From Candidatus Omnitrophota bacterium (GTDB taxonomy: Bacteria > Omnitrophota > Koll11 > 1-14-0-20-64-10), in NCBI GenBank assembly GCA_023818695.1, contig JAMWCF010000001.1, positions 62,001 to 126,000 on the forward strand: 64,000 nt of DNA, in the 5' to 3' direction. The number at the start of each line of letters is the position of its first letter. Position 1 is the stretch's first letter. The notes beneath the pieces are model-generated. The model had not been told where the DNA came from, did not search any database, and saw only the letters and a program-made list of their open reading frames with translations. This document shows, piece by piece, positions 1-7,862 of the stretch. The position numbers and the translations under genes were made by a program.

Positions 1-139
1 CGCCGGCCTGTTTCATGCCGCTTCCGCCGAAACCGAAAAGCTGCAGGTCCGGTTCCAGGGCGAAGAGTTCGGCAGCCAGGTGTGCGCCGTGGAGATCGCC
101 GGAGGATTCGCCGGCGATTAGCATGATTTTTTTTGTCAT
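1..139 (-). CDS. lpxB: Lipid-A-disaccharide synthase, N-terminal fragment
   Basis: Only the first 46 codons are inside the window. They read MTKKIMLIAGESSGDLHG and continue through LFGFGGSGMKQAG, the characteristic amino end of LpxB. LpxB is the inner-membrane glycosyltransferase that joins UDP-2,3-diacylglucosamine to lipid X to form the lipid A disaccharide. The start codon overlaps the stop of the upstream oxidoreductase gene in an ATGA, so the two are translationally coupled. The rest of the gene lies beyond the left edge. The identification is firm from the GESSGD and GFGGxGM motifs. Confidence 0.93.
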   Translation of the reverse strand, partial: MTKKIMLIAGESSGDLHGAHLAAELFALEPDLQLFGFGGSGMKQAG

Positions 140-1080
140 GGGTGGTTTTGGTGAACGAGGCGGGTGATCTGCAGGGCCAAGTCCAGCGCGTCCCGGGCCT
201 CCTGGCCGGAGACTGGCGGCGGCCGCTTGTGTTGGATCGCCTCCAGGAAGGCGGCCAGCTCCGCTTTCAGCGGTTCTTCCGGGGCGATCCGGAGCCGTTC
301 GTGGGTGATGCGCCCTATCCGGCCCTTTTTTGTGCCGGGCAGATGCCGGAAGATCTCCACCCGCTGCTTCAAAAGATCCATGGAAACGTAGGTGTCGGCT
401 TGGAAGATGCGGAACTTTCGCATCGCCTTGTTGGAGATCCGGCTGGCGGTGAGGTTGGCCACGGCGCCGTTCTGGAAGGCGATTCTGGCGTTGGCGATAT
501 CTTCGGAGGAAGTCAGGACCCGCACCCCGACGGCATCCACCCGTTTCACGGGACTTTTGACCAGCCCCAGCAGGATATCGATGTCGTGGATCATCAGGTC
601 CAGGACGACCCCAACCTCCGTGCCACGGGGCTGGAAAGCGGCCAGTCGATGAGTCTCGATGAAGCGGGGATTGCTCAAGGAATCCCGGACCCGCCGAAAG
701 GCGGCGTTGAACCGCTCCACATGCCCGACCTGCAGGATGGCCCCTGTTTTTGCGGAGATCCCCAGGAGCTGATCCGCCTGTTCGACGGTGTTGGTGATCG
801 GTTTCTCCACCAGGGTGTGGATTCCCTTGGCGAGGAAGGCCTGTGCGATACGGAAGTGCTCCTGGGTCGGAACGGCGACGGAGACGGCGTCGACCTGGCC
901 GATCAGTTCCTGGAAGTCCTTTACCGCCTTGCAATGGTATTGGCGGGCGAGGGTCTTCGCCTGTTCCGGGCGCAGGTCGCAGACCGCAACCAATTGTGCT
1001 GATTCAAGTTGTGAGTATATTCTGGCATGGATCGAGCCCAGATGCCCGACGCCGACTACGGCAACTTTGATAGGTTCCAT
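136..1080 (-). CDS. Gfo/Idh/MocA-family oxidoreductase linked to lipid A genes
   Basis: A 314-aa NAD(P)-dependent sugar oxidoreductase. The Rossmann fold begins at residue 5 with VAVVGVGHLGSIHA. The Gfo/Idh signature VEKPI sits near residue 92, and the C-terminal domain carries the HDIDIL segment with catalytic-type histidine and aspartates. Its stop overlaps the lpxB start. Genes of this family sit between lpxA/lpxI and lpxB in many Gram-negative bacteria. One characterised member, GnnA, oxidises the 3-hydroxyl of UDP-GlcNAc for diamino-sugar lipid A. Whether this protein does that is inference, because no GnnB aminotransferase is in view. The gene is divergent from msbA across a 56-bp gap. 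Confidence 0.85.
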   Translation of the reverse strand: MEPIKVAVVGVGHLGSIHARIYSQLESAQLVAVCDLRPEQAKTLARQYHCKAVKDFQELIGQVDAVSVAVPTQEHFRIAQAFLAKGIHTLVEKPITNTVEQADQLLGISAKTGAILQVGHVERFNAAFRRVRDSLSNPRFIETHRLAAFQPRGTEVGVVLDLMIHDIDILLGLVKSPVKRVDAVGVRVLTSSEDIANARIAFQNGAVANLTASRISNKAMRKFRIFQADTYVSMDLLKQRVEIFRHLPGTKKGRIGRITHERLRIAPEEPLKAELAAFLEAIQHKRPPPVSGQEARDALDLALQITRLVHQNHP

Positions 1081-1136
1081 CGTCCTAAGTCCTTGATTGT
1101 GATGGGGTAGTATAGCATGGTAGAATCGTTGTTTCG

Positions 1137-2924
1137 ATGAAGAATTACCTCAAGCTCTTGCCGTTCCTGAAGCCCCATTCCGGGCTGATTGCCGCCGCCT
1201 TCGTTTTCATGCTGGCAACCAGTCTCTTCGAAGGGGTCTCTCTGGGGATGATCGTGCCGCTGATCGACATGGTTTTGCTCAACAAGTCGGTTGACCTGCC
1301 GGAGTGGGCCCCCTCCTTTCTGACCTCCGGCGTCGCATTTCTGGATGGGATGAACCCTTTGAGCAAGCTCAACGCGATCGTCGGCGTTTCCATCGTCCTT
1401 TTCGTGCTGAAGAACCTGTGCATCTTCTTTCAGAAGTATCTGATGAACGACGTGGCGATGAAGTTCCTGCGGGACACCCGCAACGCCCTTTACCGACACT
1501 ATGAAACACTCTCCCTCGATTTCTTCGGCGGAGAGAAGACGGGCGACATGGTCTCCCGCATGACCAGCGACGTCTCGGTCCTCCACAACACGCTCGTCGA
1601 GGGGATCACGGACCTGGTTTACAACTCCACCCGGGCCCTCGTGTTCATGCTGATGGCGGTCCTGATCGACGTCCGGTTGGCGCTGGTGGTCCTGCTGCTT
1701 TTGCCGGCGATCGGCTACCCGGTTGTCCGGATCGGCAAGGCTCTGCGCAAGCTCGGTGTGCTGGCCCAGCAGAGGATGGCCGATATCAACAGCCATCTGA
1801 TAGAGACCTTCCAGGGAATCCGGATCATCAAGGCGTTCACCGCCGAGGAGACGGCAGCCGCCCGTTTCGGGAAGGTCAACCAGGAGTATTACAAGGCCAA
1901 CATCAAGACGGTGAAGAGACGGGAGGCGTTGGGGGCGATCACGGAGATCATCGGCGTCGCCGCGGGACTTTTTGTGCTGGAAGTCGGAGGGCGAGCGGTT
2001 TTGAGCGGCCAGCTGTCGCCCGGCGTCTTCGTGCTGTTCATCGGCTCTCTGATGTCCCTGCTGCCGCCGGTCAAGAAATTAAGCCGCCTGCATTCCATCC
2101 ACCAGCACGCGGTGGTCGCGGCCAAACGGATCGTCTCCATTCTTGATGTAAAATCGACGGTCGCCGAATCTCCCGCGGCCGTCGATCTGCCCCGTTTTCA
2201 AAAAGAGATCCGGTTTGAGGACGTTTGGTTCAAATACCAGGACCAGTACATCCTGCAGGGGATCAACCTGTCCATCCCCGCAGGACGGGTTCTGGGGATC
2301 GTCGGCTCCAGCGGGGCCGGGAAGACAACCCTCCTGAACCTGATTCCCCGGTTTTACGATCCGGTCAAGGGGCGGATCCTGATCGATGGGCAGGATATCA
2401 GGCAGGCGACCCTGCGCTCGCTCCGTTCGCAGATCGGGCTGGTGACGCAGGACCCGTTCCTTTTCAACGACACGGTCAGGGCGAACATCTCTTTCGGGTT
2501 TCCGGCGGCCGATGAGCAGGCGATCGTCGCGGCGGCCAAAGCCGCCAACGCCGACTCCTTCATCCGGAATCTGCCCAACGGATATGACACGGTTGTGGGG
2601 GACCTGGGAAACCGCCTATCGGGCGGGGAGCGCCAGCGGATCGCCATCGCCAGGGCCATTTTGAAGGATCCGCCGATTCTGATCCTGGATGAAGCCACCT
2701 CCCAGCTGGATTCCGAGTCAGAATTGCTGGTGCAGGAGGCGCTGGACCGGCTGATGAAGGGCCGGACGGTTTTCGTGATCTCCCACCGGTTTTCGGCCAT
2801 CCGCGGGGCCGATCAGATCATCGTTCTGGAAGGGGGCAGGGTGGTGGAGAGCGGCCGACACGAGGATCTCCTGAAGGATTCCGCTATCTATAAGCGGCTG
2901 TATGAATTGCAGGTTGCGCAGTAA
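1137..2924 (+). CDS. msbA: MsbA-like lipid A export ABC transporter (fused permease/ATPase)
   Basis: A 595-aa half-transporter. Residues about 1-320 form the six-helix type-IV exporter domain. Residues about 345-590 form the ATPase, with Walker A GSSGAGKT starting at residue 390, signature LSGGERQR, Walker B ILILDEATS and switch histidine in ISHRFS. The family flips lipid A-core or other lipids across the inner membrane as a homodimer. The gene sits divergently next to the lpxB pair, which favours lipid A over drug export. The length is normal for MsbA (about 580-600 aa). The start ATG lies close to a GGTAGTATAGCATGG stretch at 1105-1120 that could hold a promoter. Confidence 0.88.
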   Translation: MKNYLKLLPFLKPHSGLIAAAFVFMLATSLFEGVSLGMIVPLIDMVLLNKSVDLPEWAPSFLTSGVAFLDGMNPLSKLNAIVGVSIVLFVLKNLCIFFQKYLMNDVAMKFLRDTRNALYRHYETLSLDFFGGEKTGDMVSRMTSDVSVLHNTLVEGITDLVYNSTRALVFMLMAVLIDVRLALVVLLLLPAIGYPVVRIGKALRKLGVLAQQRMADINSHLIETFQGIRIIKAFTAEETAAARFGKVNQEYYKANIKTVKRREALGAITEIIGVAAGLFVLEVGGRAVLSGQLSPGVFVLFIGSLMSLLPPVKKLSRLHSIHQHAVVAAKRIVSILDVKSTVAESPAAVDLPRFQKEIRFEDVWFKYQDQYILQGINLSIPAGRVLGIVGSSGAGKTTLLNLIPRFYDPVKGRILIDGQDIRQATLRSLRSQIGLVTQDPFLFNDTVRANISFGFPAADEQAIVAAAKAANADSFIRNLPNGYDTVVGDLGNRLSGGERQRIAIARAILKDPPILILDEATSQLDSESELLVQEALDRLMKGRTVFVISHRFSAIRGADQIIVLEGGRVVESGRHEDLLKDSAIYKRLYELQVAQ

Positions 2925-2952
2925 ATTTTTTCTGGTAAAATAATTGTTTACT

Positions 2953-3924
2953 ATGGTGGAGCCACTGATGAAAGAGTTGATTGAAGCAGGCGTCCATTTC
3001 GGACACCAAACGAGCCGCTGGAATCCCAAGATGAAGCGATTCATCTTCGGCGAGAAGAGCGGCGTTTATATCGTCGACTTGGAAAAGACCGTCAAGGGCC
3101 TCACGGAGGCGAGGGAGTTTTTGCGCTCCGTGGCCCAGCAGGGCGGCTCGATCCTTTTCGTTGGCACCAAGCGGCAGGCGCAGGCCATCGTGGCGGAGGA
3201 GGCGGTCCGCTGCGGCCAGTTCTACGTGAACCTGCGATGGCTGGGCGGGCTGTTGACCAATTTCCAGACGATCCAGAAATCGATCCAGCGTTTAAAGCTT
3301 ATTCGGGAGGGGCGTAAATCAGGTGCCTTGGAGCAGATGACCAAAAAGGAAGCCGCTCGGCAGATGACGGAACTCGCCAAGCTGGAAAAAACCCTTTCAG
3401 GCATTCTGGAGATGAACCAGCTGCCGAAAGCGATTTACGTCATTGACGCTAAGAGGGAAGAGACGGCCGTGAAGGAGGCGGTCCGGCTCGGCATCCCGGT
3501 GGTCGGGCTGGTGGACACCAACAGCGATCCGGACCCGATCGAGTATGTGATCCCCGGCAACGACGATTCGATCCGTTCCATCCGCTTGATCACCTCCCGG
3601 CTGGCCGATGCTATCCAGGAAGGCCGCCAGATCTATCTGGCCAATCAAGCGGAAGAACAGGCCAGGCGGGCGAAGGAGGAGGCGGAGAAAGTTGCTTTGG
3701 AAGAGAAGGAGGCGGCCGCCGCCTTGCAGCGCCAGCAGGCAACCGCGGGTGATCCCGCCGCCGAGGGAGCTGTTCCCGTTTCGTTGGTGGATGAAGTGGA
3801 ACAGATCATGCCGAAAGAGGCCATCAAGGTGGAAGAGGAAGGGATCACCAAGAGGCGCAAGGTTGTGAAGGCCAAAGAGGAAACGAAGGGGGAAGCAGCC
3901 AAGGAGGCCGGGGAAGAGCCATGA
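2953..3924 (+). CDS. rpsB: 30S ribosomal protein S2 with long charged C-terminal tail
   Basis: The protein is 323 aa. The S2 core is clear (EAGVHFGHQTSRWNPKMK, FVGTKRQAQ, LWLGGLLTNF-like and VDTNSDP segments). Usual S2 length is about 230-260 aa, so residues after about 230 are an extra Lys/Glu/Ala-rich coiled tail. Two starts are possible. ATG 2953 gives an N-terminus that aligns with relatives, but it has no Shine-Dalgarno site and lies 11 nt after a TAAAAT hexamer (2936-2941). ATG 2968 has GGTGGAG six bases upstream. The stop overlaps tsf. The rpsB-tsf-pyrH-frr order is the classic translation operon. Confidence 0.95.
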   Translation: MVEPLMKELIEAGVHFGHQTSRWNPKMKRFIFGEKSGVYIVDLEKTVKGLTEAREFLRSVAQQGGSILFVGTKRQAQAIVAEEAVRCGQFYVNLRWLGGLLTNFQTIQKSIQRLKLIREGRKSGALEQMTKKEAARQMTELAKLEKTLSGILEMNQLPKAIYVIDAKREETAVKEAVRLGIPVVGLVDTNSDPDPIEYVIPGNDDSIRSIRLITSRLADAIQEGRQIYLANQAEEQARRAKEEAEKVALEEKEAAAALQRQQATAGDPAAEGAVPVSLVDEVEQIMPKEAIKVEEEGITKRRKVVKAKEETKGEAAKEAGEEP

Positions 3925-4499
3925 CGGCCGTGAGCGCCGATCAGATCAAGACGCTGCGGGAGCAGACAGGGGCCGGCTACATGGAGTGCAAGAAGGCCCT
4001 GACCGAAGCCAAGGGGAGCATGGAAGGAGCTGTTCGGATCCTCCGCGCCAAGGGGGCGGCGATCGCCACGGAAAAAGCGGGTCGGGAAGCGCGCCAGGGG
4101 GTGATCGGCAGCTACGTCCACGCCGGCCGGATCGGCGTTCTGGTGGAGGTTAACTGCGAGACCGATTTCGTGGCCCGGAACGACCAATTCAAGCGGTTTG
4201 TCAACGAGATCTGCCTGCAGGTGGCCTCCATGAACCCGGCGTATGTCAGCCGGGAGGAGGTGCCCGCGGAGGAGTTGACGGCCGCCGGCCTCAACGGCGA
4301 AGAGGCCAGGAAGGCCTACGCGGAGAAGTTTTACAAAGAGCAGGTCCTCTTGGACCAGCCCTATGTGCGGGACCCCAGCAAGACCGTTCAGGGGCTTTTG
4401 CACGAGACCGTCAACAGCATTCGGGAAAACATTGTGATACGCCGGTTTGTCCGTATCGTTTTAGGAGAGTCACTGGATTCAAAGCGTCATCCCAGCTGA
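3921..4499 (+). CDS. tsf: Elongation factor Ts, short form
   Basis: The 192-aa guanine-nucleotide exchange factor for EF-Tu. The N-terminal UBA-like domain (IKTLREQTGAGYMECKKAL) and the core motif VNCETDFVARND are intact. It lacks the second core subdomain of the E. coli protein (about 283 aa), so it is the short type seen in Thermus and several other phyla. ATG overlaps the rpsB stop (ATGA), and pyrH follows after 4 bp. It should be co-translated with S2. Confidence 0.96.
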   Translation: MTAVSADQIKTLREQTGAGYMECKKALTEAKGSMEGAVRILRAKGAAIATEKAGREARQGVIGSYVHAGRIGVLVEVNCETDFVARNDQFKRFVNEICLQVASMNPAYVSREEVPAEELTAAGLNGEEARKAYAEKFYKEQVLLDQPYVRDPSKTVQGLLHETVNSIRENIVIRRFVRIVLGESLDSKRHPS

Positions 4500-4503
4500 A
4501 AAG

Positions 4504-5238
4504 ATGGCTAAAACAGCCCATCGCCCCGTCTACAAGCGCATCGTCCTGAAGCTAAGCGGGGAAGCCCTTCAATCCTCCGGAAATGACCAGAGCATCGATT
4601 CACAGCTGACCCACCGGATTGCCGCCCAGATCAAAGAAATCCAAAAATTAGGAATTCAGATCGGCGTGGTGATCGGGGGGGGCAACATCATCCGGGGGAC
4701 CGGCGTCACCGCGAGGACGCAGGGGATCGACCGGACGACGGCCGACTACATGGGGATGCTGGCGACGGTCATCAACTCACTGGCTTTACAGGACGCTCTG
4801 GAGAAACAGGGGTGCTTTACCCGCGTGCAGACGGCCATTCACATGGAGGAGCTTGCGGAGCCGTACATCCGCCGCCGCGCCATCCGCCATCTGGAAAAGG
4901 GCAGGGTCGTCATCTTCGCGGGCGGGACCGGCAACCCTTATTTCTCGACGGATACGGCGGCCGCTCTGCGGGCGATCGAAATCGACGCGGAGGCGGTCTT
5001 AAAAGCGACCAAGGTTGACGGTGTCTATTCAGCCGATCCGAACCGCGATAAGAAAGCGGTCAAGTTCAAGAGCTTGAAGTACATCGATGTCCTCAACAAG
5101 GGACTGCAGGTGATGGATGCGACGGCGGTCAGTCTGTGCATGGATCACCGGCTGCCGATCATCGTGTTTAACCTGACTCGTCCGGACAACATCAAAAGGG
5201 TTGTCATGGGAGAGTCCATAGGGACGGTGGTGAAATAA
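4504..5238 (+). CDS. pyrH: Uridylate kinase (UMP kinase)
   Basis: A 244-aa hexameric amino-acid-kinase-fold enzyme that phosphorylates UMP to UDP in the cytoplasm. Motifs: KRIVLKLSGEAL at the N-terminus, VIGGGNIIRG, TADYMGMLATVINSLALQD, and FAGGTGNPYFSTDTAAALRA. Length and motif order match bacterial PyrH throughout. It sits fourth-position style between tsf (4-bp gap) and frr (1-bp gap), so it belongs to the same transcription unit. Nothing is unusual in the sequence. Confidence 0.97.
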   Translation: MAKTAHRPVYKRIVLKLSGEALQSSGNDQSIDSQLTHRIAAQIKEIQKLGIQIGVVIGGGNIIRGTGVTARTQGIDRTTADYMGMLATVINSLALQDALEKQGCFTRVQTAIHMEELAEPYIRRRAIRHLEKGRVVIFAGGTGNPYFSTDTAAALRAIEIDAEAVLKATKVDGVYSADPNRDKKAVKFKSLKYIDVLNKGLQVMDATAVSLCMDHRLPIIVFNLTRPDNIKRVVMGESIGTVVK

Positions 5239-5239
5239 A

Positions 5240-5824
5240 ATGCCAGAATCCAAACCAGCTGTAACGAATATCCAGTCTGTTTTGCGTGATTCGGAAGCCA
5301 AGATGCAGAAGGCCATCGAGGCCGTCACGAAGGAGTTTGCCTCCATCCGGACCGGCCGCGCGGCGCCGTCTCTCGTGGAGGGGATTCGCGTGGAGTATTA
5401 CGGGGCTCCCACGCCGCTGAAACAGTTGGCCGCGATCAACACGCCGGACCCCAAGCTCCTGACGATCCAGCCGTGGGATCTCAACGCCTTGCCCGAAATA
5501 GAGAAAGCCCTCATGAAATCGGATCTGGGGCTTTCCCCCTACAACGACGGCAAGGTGATCAAGATCTCCGTGCCGCCCCTTTCGACCGAGCGCCGGCAGG
5601 AGTTGACGAAACTGGCGCATAAGCAGGCGGAGGAGGGAAGGATCTCCATCCGTAATATCCGCCACGCCTCCAAGGAGTCGATCGAGAAGCTTTTCAAGGA
5701 CAAAGCCATCACCGAGGACGACAAATTCAAGGCGACGGACATGCTGCAGAAGTTGACGGACCGGTATCAGGCGAAGGTGGATCAGATCTTGGCTGATAAG
5801 GAGAAAGACCTGCAGATTGTTTAA
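5240..5824 (+). CDS. frr: Ribosome recycling factor
   Basis: A 194-aa protein that, with EF-G, splits the post-termination ribosome. Recognisable segments are IRTGRAAPSLVEGIRVEYYG, TPLKQLA, LNALPEIEKALMKSDLGLSPYNDG and NIRHASKESIEKLFKDK. It is about 9 residues longer at the N-terminus than E. coli Frr (185 aa). It ends the rpsB-tsf-pyrH-frr run. About 50 bp later comes tRNA-Lys. Confidence 0.97.
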   Translation: MPESKPAVTNIQSVLRDSEAKMQKAIEAVTKEFASIRTGRAAPSLVEGIRVEYYGAPTPLKQLAAINTPDPKLLTIQPWDLNALPEIEKALMKSDLGLSPYNDGKVIKISVPPLSTERRQELTKLAHKQAEEGRISIRNIRHASKESIEKLFKDKAITEDDKFKATDMLQKLTDRYQAKVDQILADKEKDLQIV

Positions 5825-5874
5825 TTGAAGGTCGCCTGGCCGGTTCCTCCCACCTGTTGTGCGGTGCATTTCCC

Positions 5875-5946
5875 GGGCCGATAGCTCAATGGGCAGAGCA
5901 GCGGACTTTTAATCCGTAGACCAGAGTTCGAACCTCTGTCGGCCCA
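5875..5946 (+). tRNA. tRNA-Lys (anticodon UUU)
   Basis: A complete cloverleaf. The acceptor stem pairs GGGCCGA with TCGGCCC. The anticodon loop CTTTTAA gives anticodon TTT, and the T-loop is TTCGAAC. The discriminator is A and no CCA is encoded. It lies between frr and the archease/rtcB pair. Confidence 0.97.
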
Positions 5947-5959
5947 CGTTTCGCGAGCC

Positions 5960-6379
5960 ATGATCCCTTACGAAATCATCGAGCACACCGCCGAGATAGG
6001 CATTCTGGCCAGAGGCCGGACCCTGAAGGAGCTCTTCTGCAACATGGCCTCCGGCATGTTCAGTCTGATTATCCCCCCAGATGACCTCCAGTCCCTCGAA
6101 TCGGAGAGAGTCCGCGCCTCATCCGATTCCCTGGATACTCTCCTGGTCGCTTGGCTGCGGGAGCTGCTCTTCCTTTTCGCAACGAAGAACTTCCTGATGC
6201 GGTCGTTCGACATCACCCGCATGGACGAGACCTCGCTGGAGGCGGTTGTCACCGGCGAGAGGTTCGATCCGGACCGCCACCGCCTGAACAAGGAGATCAA
6301 GGCGGTGACCTACTGCGACCTCTGCGTCCGTCAGGAACTGGATGGAACATGGGTTGCCCAGGTGATTTTCGATATATAA
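5960..6379 (+). CDS. Archease, RtcB activator
   Basis: A 139-aa archease. It begins with the family motif YEIIEHTAEIGILARG and ends with VAQVIFDI, like other archeases. The family is a small metal-binding protein that speeds guanylation and allows multiple turnover of the RNA ligase RtcB. The adjacent downstream gene is rtcB, which makes the assignment secure. The conserved acidic residues in HTAEIG and KAVTYCDLCV regions are kept. The start follows tRNA-Lys by 13 bp, so the pair may be co-transcribed with the tRNA. Confidence 0.92.
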   Translation: MIPYEIIEHTAEIGILARGRTLKELFCNMASGMFSLIIPPDDLQSLESERVRASSDSLDTLLVAWLRELLFLFATKNFLMRSFDITRMDETSLEAVVTGERFDPDRHRLNKEIKAVTYCDLCVRQELDGTWVAQVIFDI

Positions 6380-6402
6380 TCGACGTGGGGTCGGTCCTTA
6401 AG

Positions 6403-7860
6403 ATGATTTCGGATACTTTGCAGATTAAGAAGCTCGATGATTACCGGTGGGAGATTCCCGTCGGGACCAGGCCCGGGATGCGGGTCCCGGGGCTCATCTT
6501 CGCCGACGAGCGGCTCATGCGGGACATTCAGCAGGACAAATCCCTGGAGCAGGTGGCGAATGTGGCCACTTTGCCGGGGATCGTGAAAGCCGCCATGGCG
6601 ATGCCCGACATCCACTGGGGGTACGGTTTCCCGGTGGGTGGGGTGGCGGCCACCGATCCCGAGAGGGGCGGTGTCGTCTCTCCCGGCGGCGTTGGATACG
6701 ATATCAACTGCGGCGTCCGGCTCGTCAGGACGAAGCTAAAGGAAGAGGAAGTTCGGCCGATCTTGAAGATCCTGATCGGCCAGCTGTTCCAGCATGTCCC
6801 CTGCGGGGTTGGGGCTGGCGGGGACATCACCTTTTCGGAGAAGGAGGAGAAGAAGATCCTCCTGGAGGGGGCCGGGTGGATCGTTCGGCAGGGATACGGG
6901 ACCGAAAGCGATCTGGAACACACGGAAAGCCGGGGCTGCCTGGAAGGGGCCGATCCGGAGGCCGTTTCAGAAAGAGCTTACGAGCGGGGGGCCGGACAGG
7001 TTGGCACCCTCGGGTCCGGGAACCATTTCATGGAGGTGCAGGTGGTGGATCAGGTTTTTGACCGGCAGGCGGCCGATCTGTTCGGGCTTCAGGAAGGGTC
7101 CGTGACAGTGATGATCCATTCCGGTTCCCGCGGGCTGGGCTATCAGGTGTGCGACGACTACCTGGAAACGGCCAGGAGGGCCTCCCAGAAATACGGGATC
7201 GACCTGCCGGACAGGCAGTTGGCCTGCGCGCCGGTCCATTCCCCTGAAGGGAAGGCCTACTTGGGAGCGATGCGCGCCGCCGCCAATTACGCCTGGGCCA
7301 ACCGCCAGCTCCTGATGCACAGGGCCCGCATAGTCTTTGAGCAGGTTTTCCGCTCCTCCTGGTCCGCCCTGGGGATGTCCCTGATTTACGATGTGGCCCA
7401 CAACGTCGCCAAGATGGAAAAATATACGGTTGACGGGAAAGAGAGGATGTTGTGCGTTCACCGCAAGGGGGCGACTCGCGCTTTTCCCGCCGGTCACCCG
7501 GAGCTGCCTCCGATGGTCCGCCCGTACGGCCAGCCGGTGATCATCCCAGGGGATATGGGCCGGAATTCCTACCTTCTGATAGGCGGCGCCAAATCGATGG
7601 AGGAATCGTTCGGCTCCACCTGCCATGGAGCCGGGCGGGTCATGTCGAGGACCGCCGCCGTCAAGAATGCCAGGGGCCGGTCCATTCGTCGAGAACTGGA
7701 GGACAGGGGGATCATCGCCATGGCGCGCGGCAGGACCGGTTTGGATGAAGAGCAGCCGGCCGCCTACAAGGATGTCAACGAGGTGGTGAGGGTGGTGGAC
7801 GAAGCGGGATTAGCCCGACGGGTCTGCCGGATGAGACCGATGGGAGTGATCAAGGGATAA
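6403..7860 (+). CDS. rtcB: RNA-splicing ligase RtcB (3'-phosphate/5'-OH ligase)
   Basis: A 485-aa GTP- and Mn-dependent RNA ligase that joins 2',3'-cyclic phosphate to 5'-OH ends. Seen motifs: GVGYDINCGVR with metal-ligand Cys103, GTLGSGNHFMEV, MIHSGSRGLGYQ, DVAHNVAKME and VHRKGATRAFPAG, whose His353 corresponds to the guanylated histidine region of known RtcBs. The frame is open further upstream, but that stretch overlaps archease. ATG 6403 gives the usual 480-residue length. An in-frame GTG at 6385 is an alternative. serS follows after 2 bp. Confidence 0.94.
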   Translation: MISDTLQIKKLDDYRWEIPVGTRPGMRVPGLIFADERLMRDIQQDKSLEQVANVATLPGIVKAAMAMPDIHWGYGFPVGGVAATDPERGGVVSPGGVGYDINCGVRLVRTKLKEEEVRPILKILIGQLFQHVPCGVGAGGDITFSEKEEKKILLEGAGWIVRQGYGTESDLEHTESRGCLEGADPEAVSERAYERGAGQVGTLGSGNHFMEVQVVDQVFDRQAADLFGLQEGSVTVMIHSGSRGLGYQVCDDYLETARRASQKYGIDLPDRQLACAPVHSPEGKAYLGAMRAAANYAWANRQLLMHRARIVFEQVFRSSWSALGMSLIYDVAHNVAKMEKYTVDGKERMLCVHRKGATRAFPAGHPELPPMVRPYGQPVIIPGDMGRNSYLLIGGAKSMEESFGSTCHGAGRVMSRTAAVKNARGRSIRRELEDRGIIAMARGRTGLDEEQPAAYKDVNEVVRVVDEAGLARRVCRMRPMGVIKG

Positions 7861-7862
7861 AA

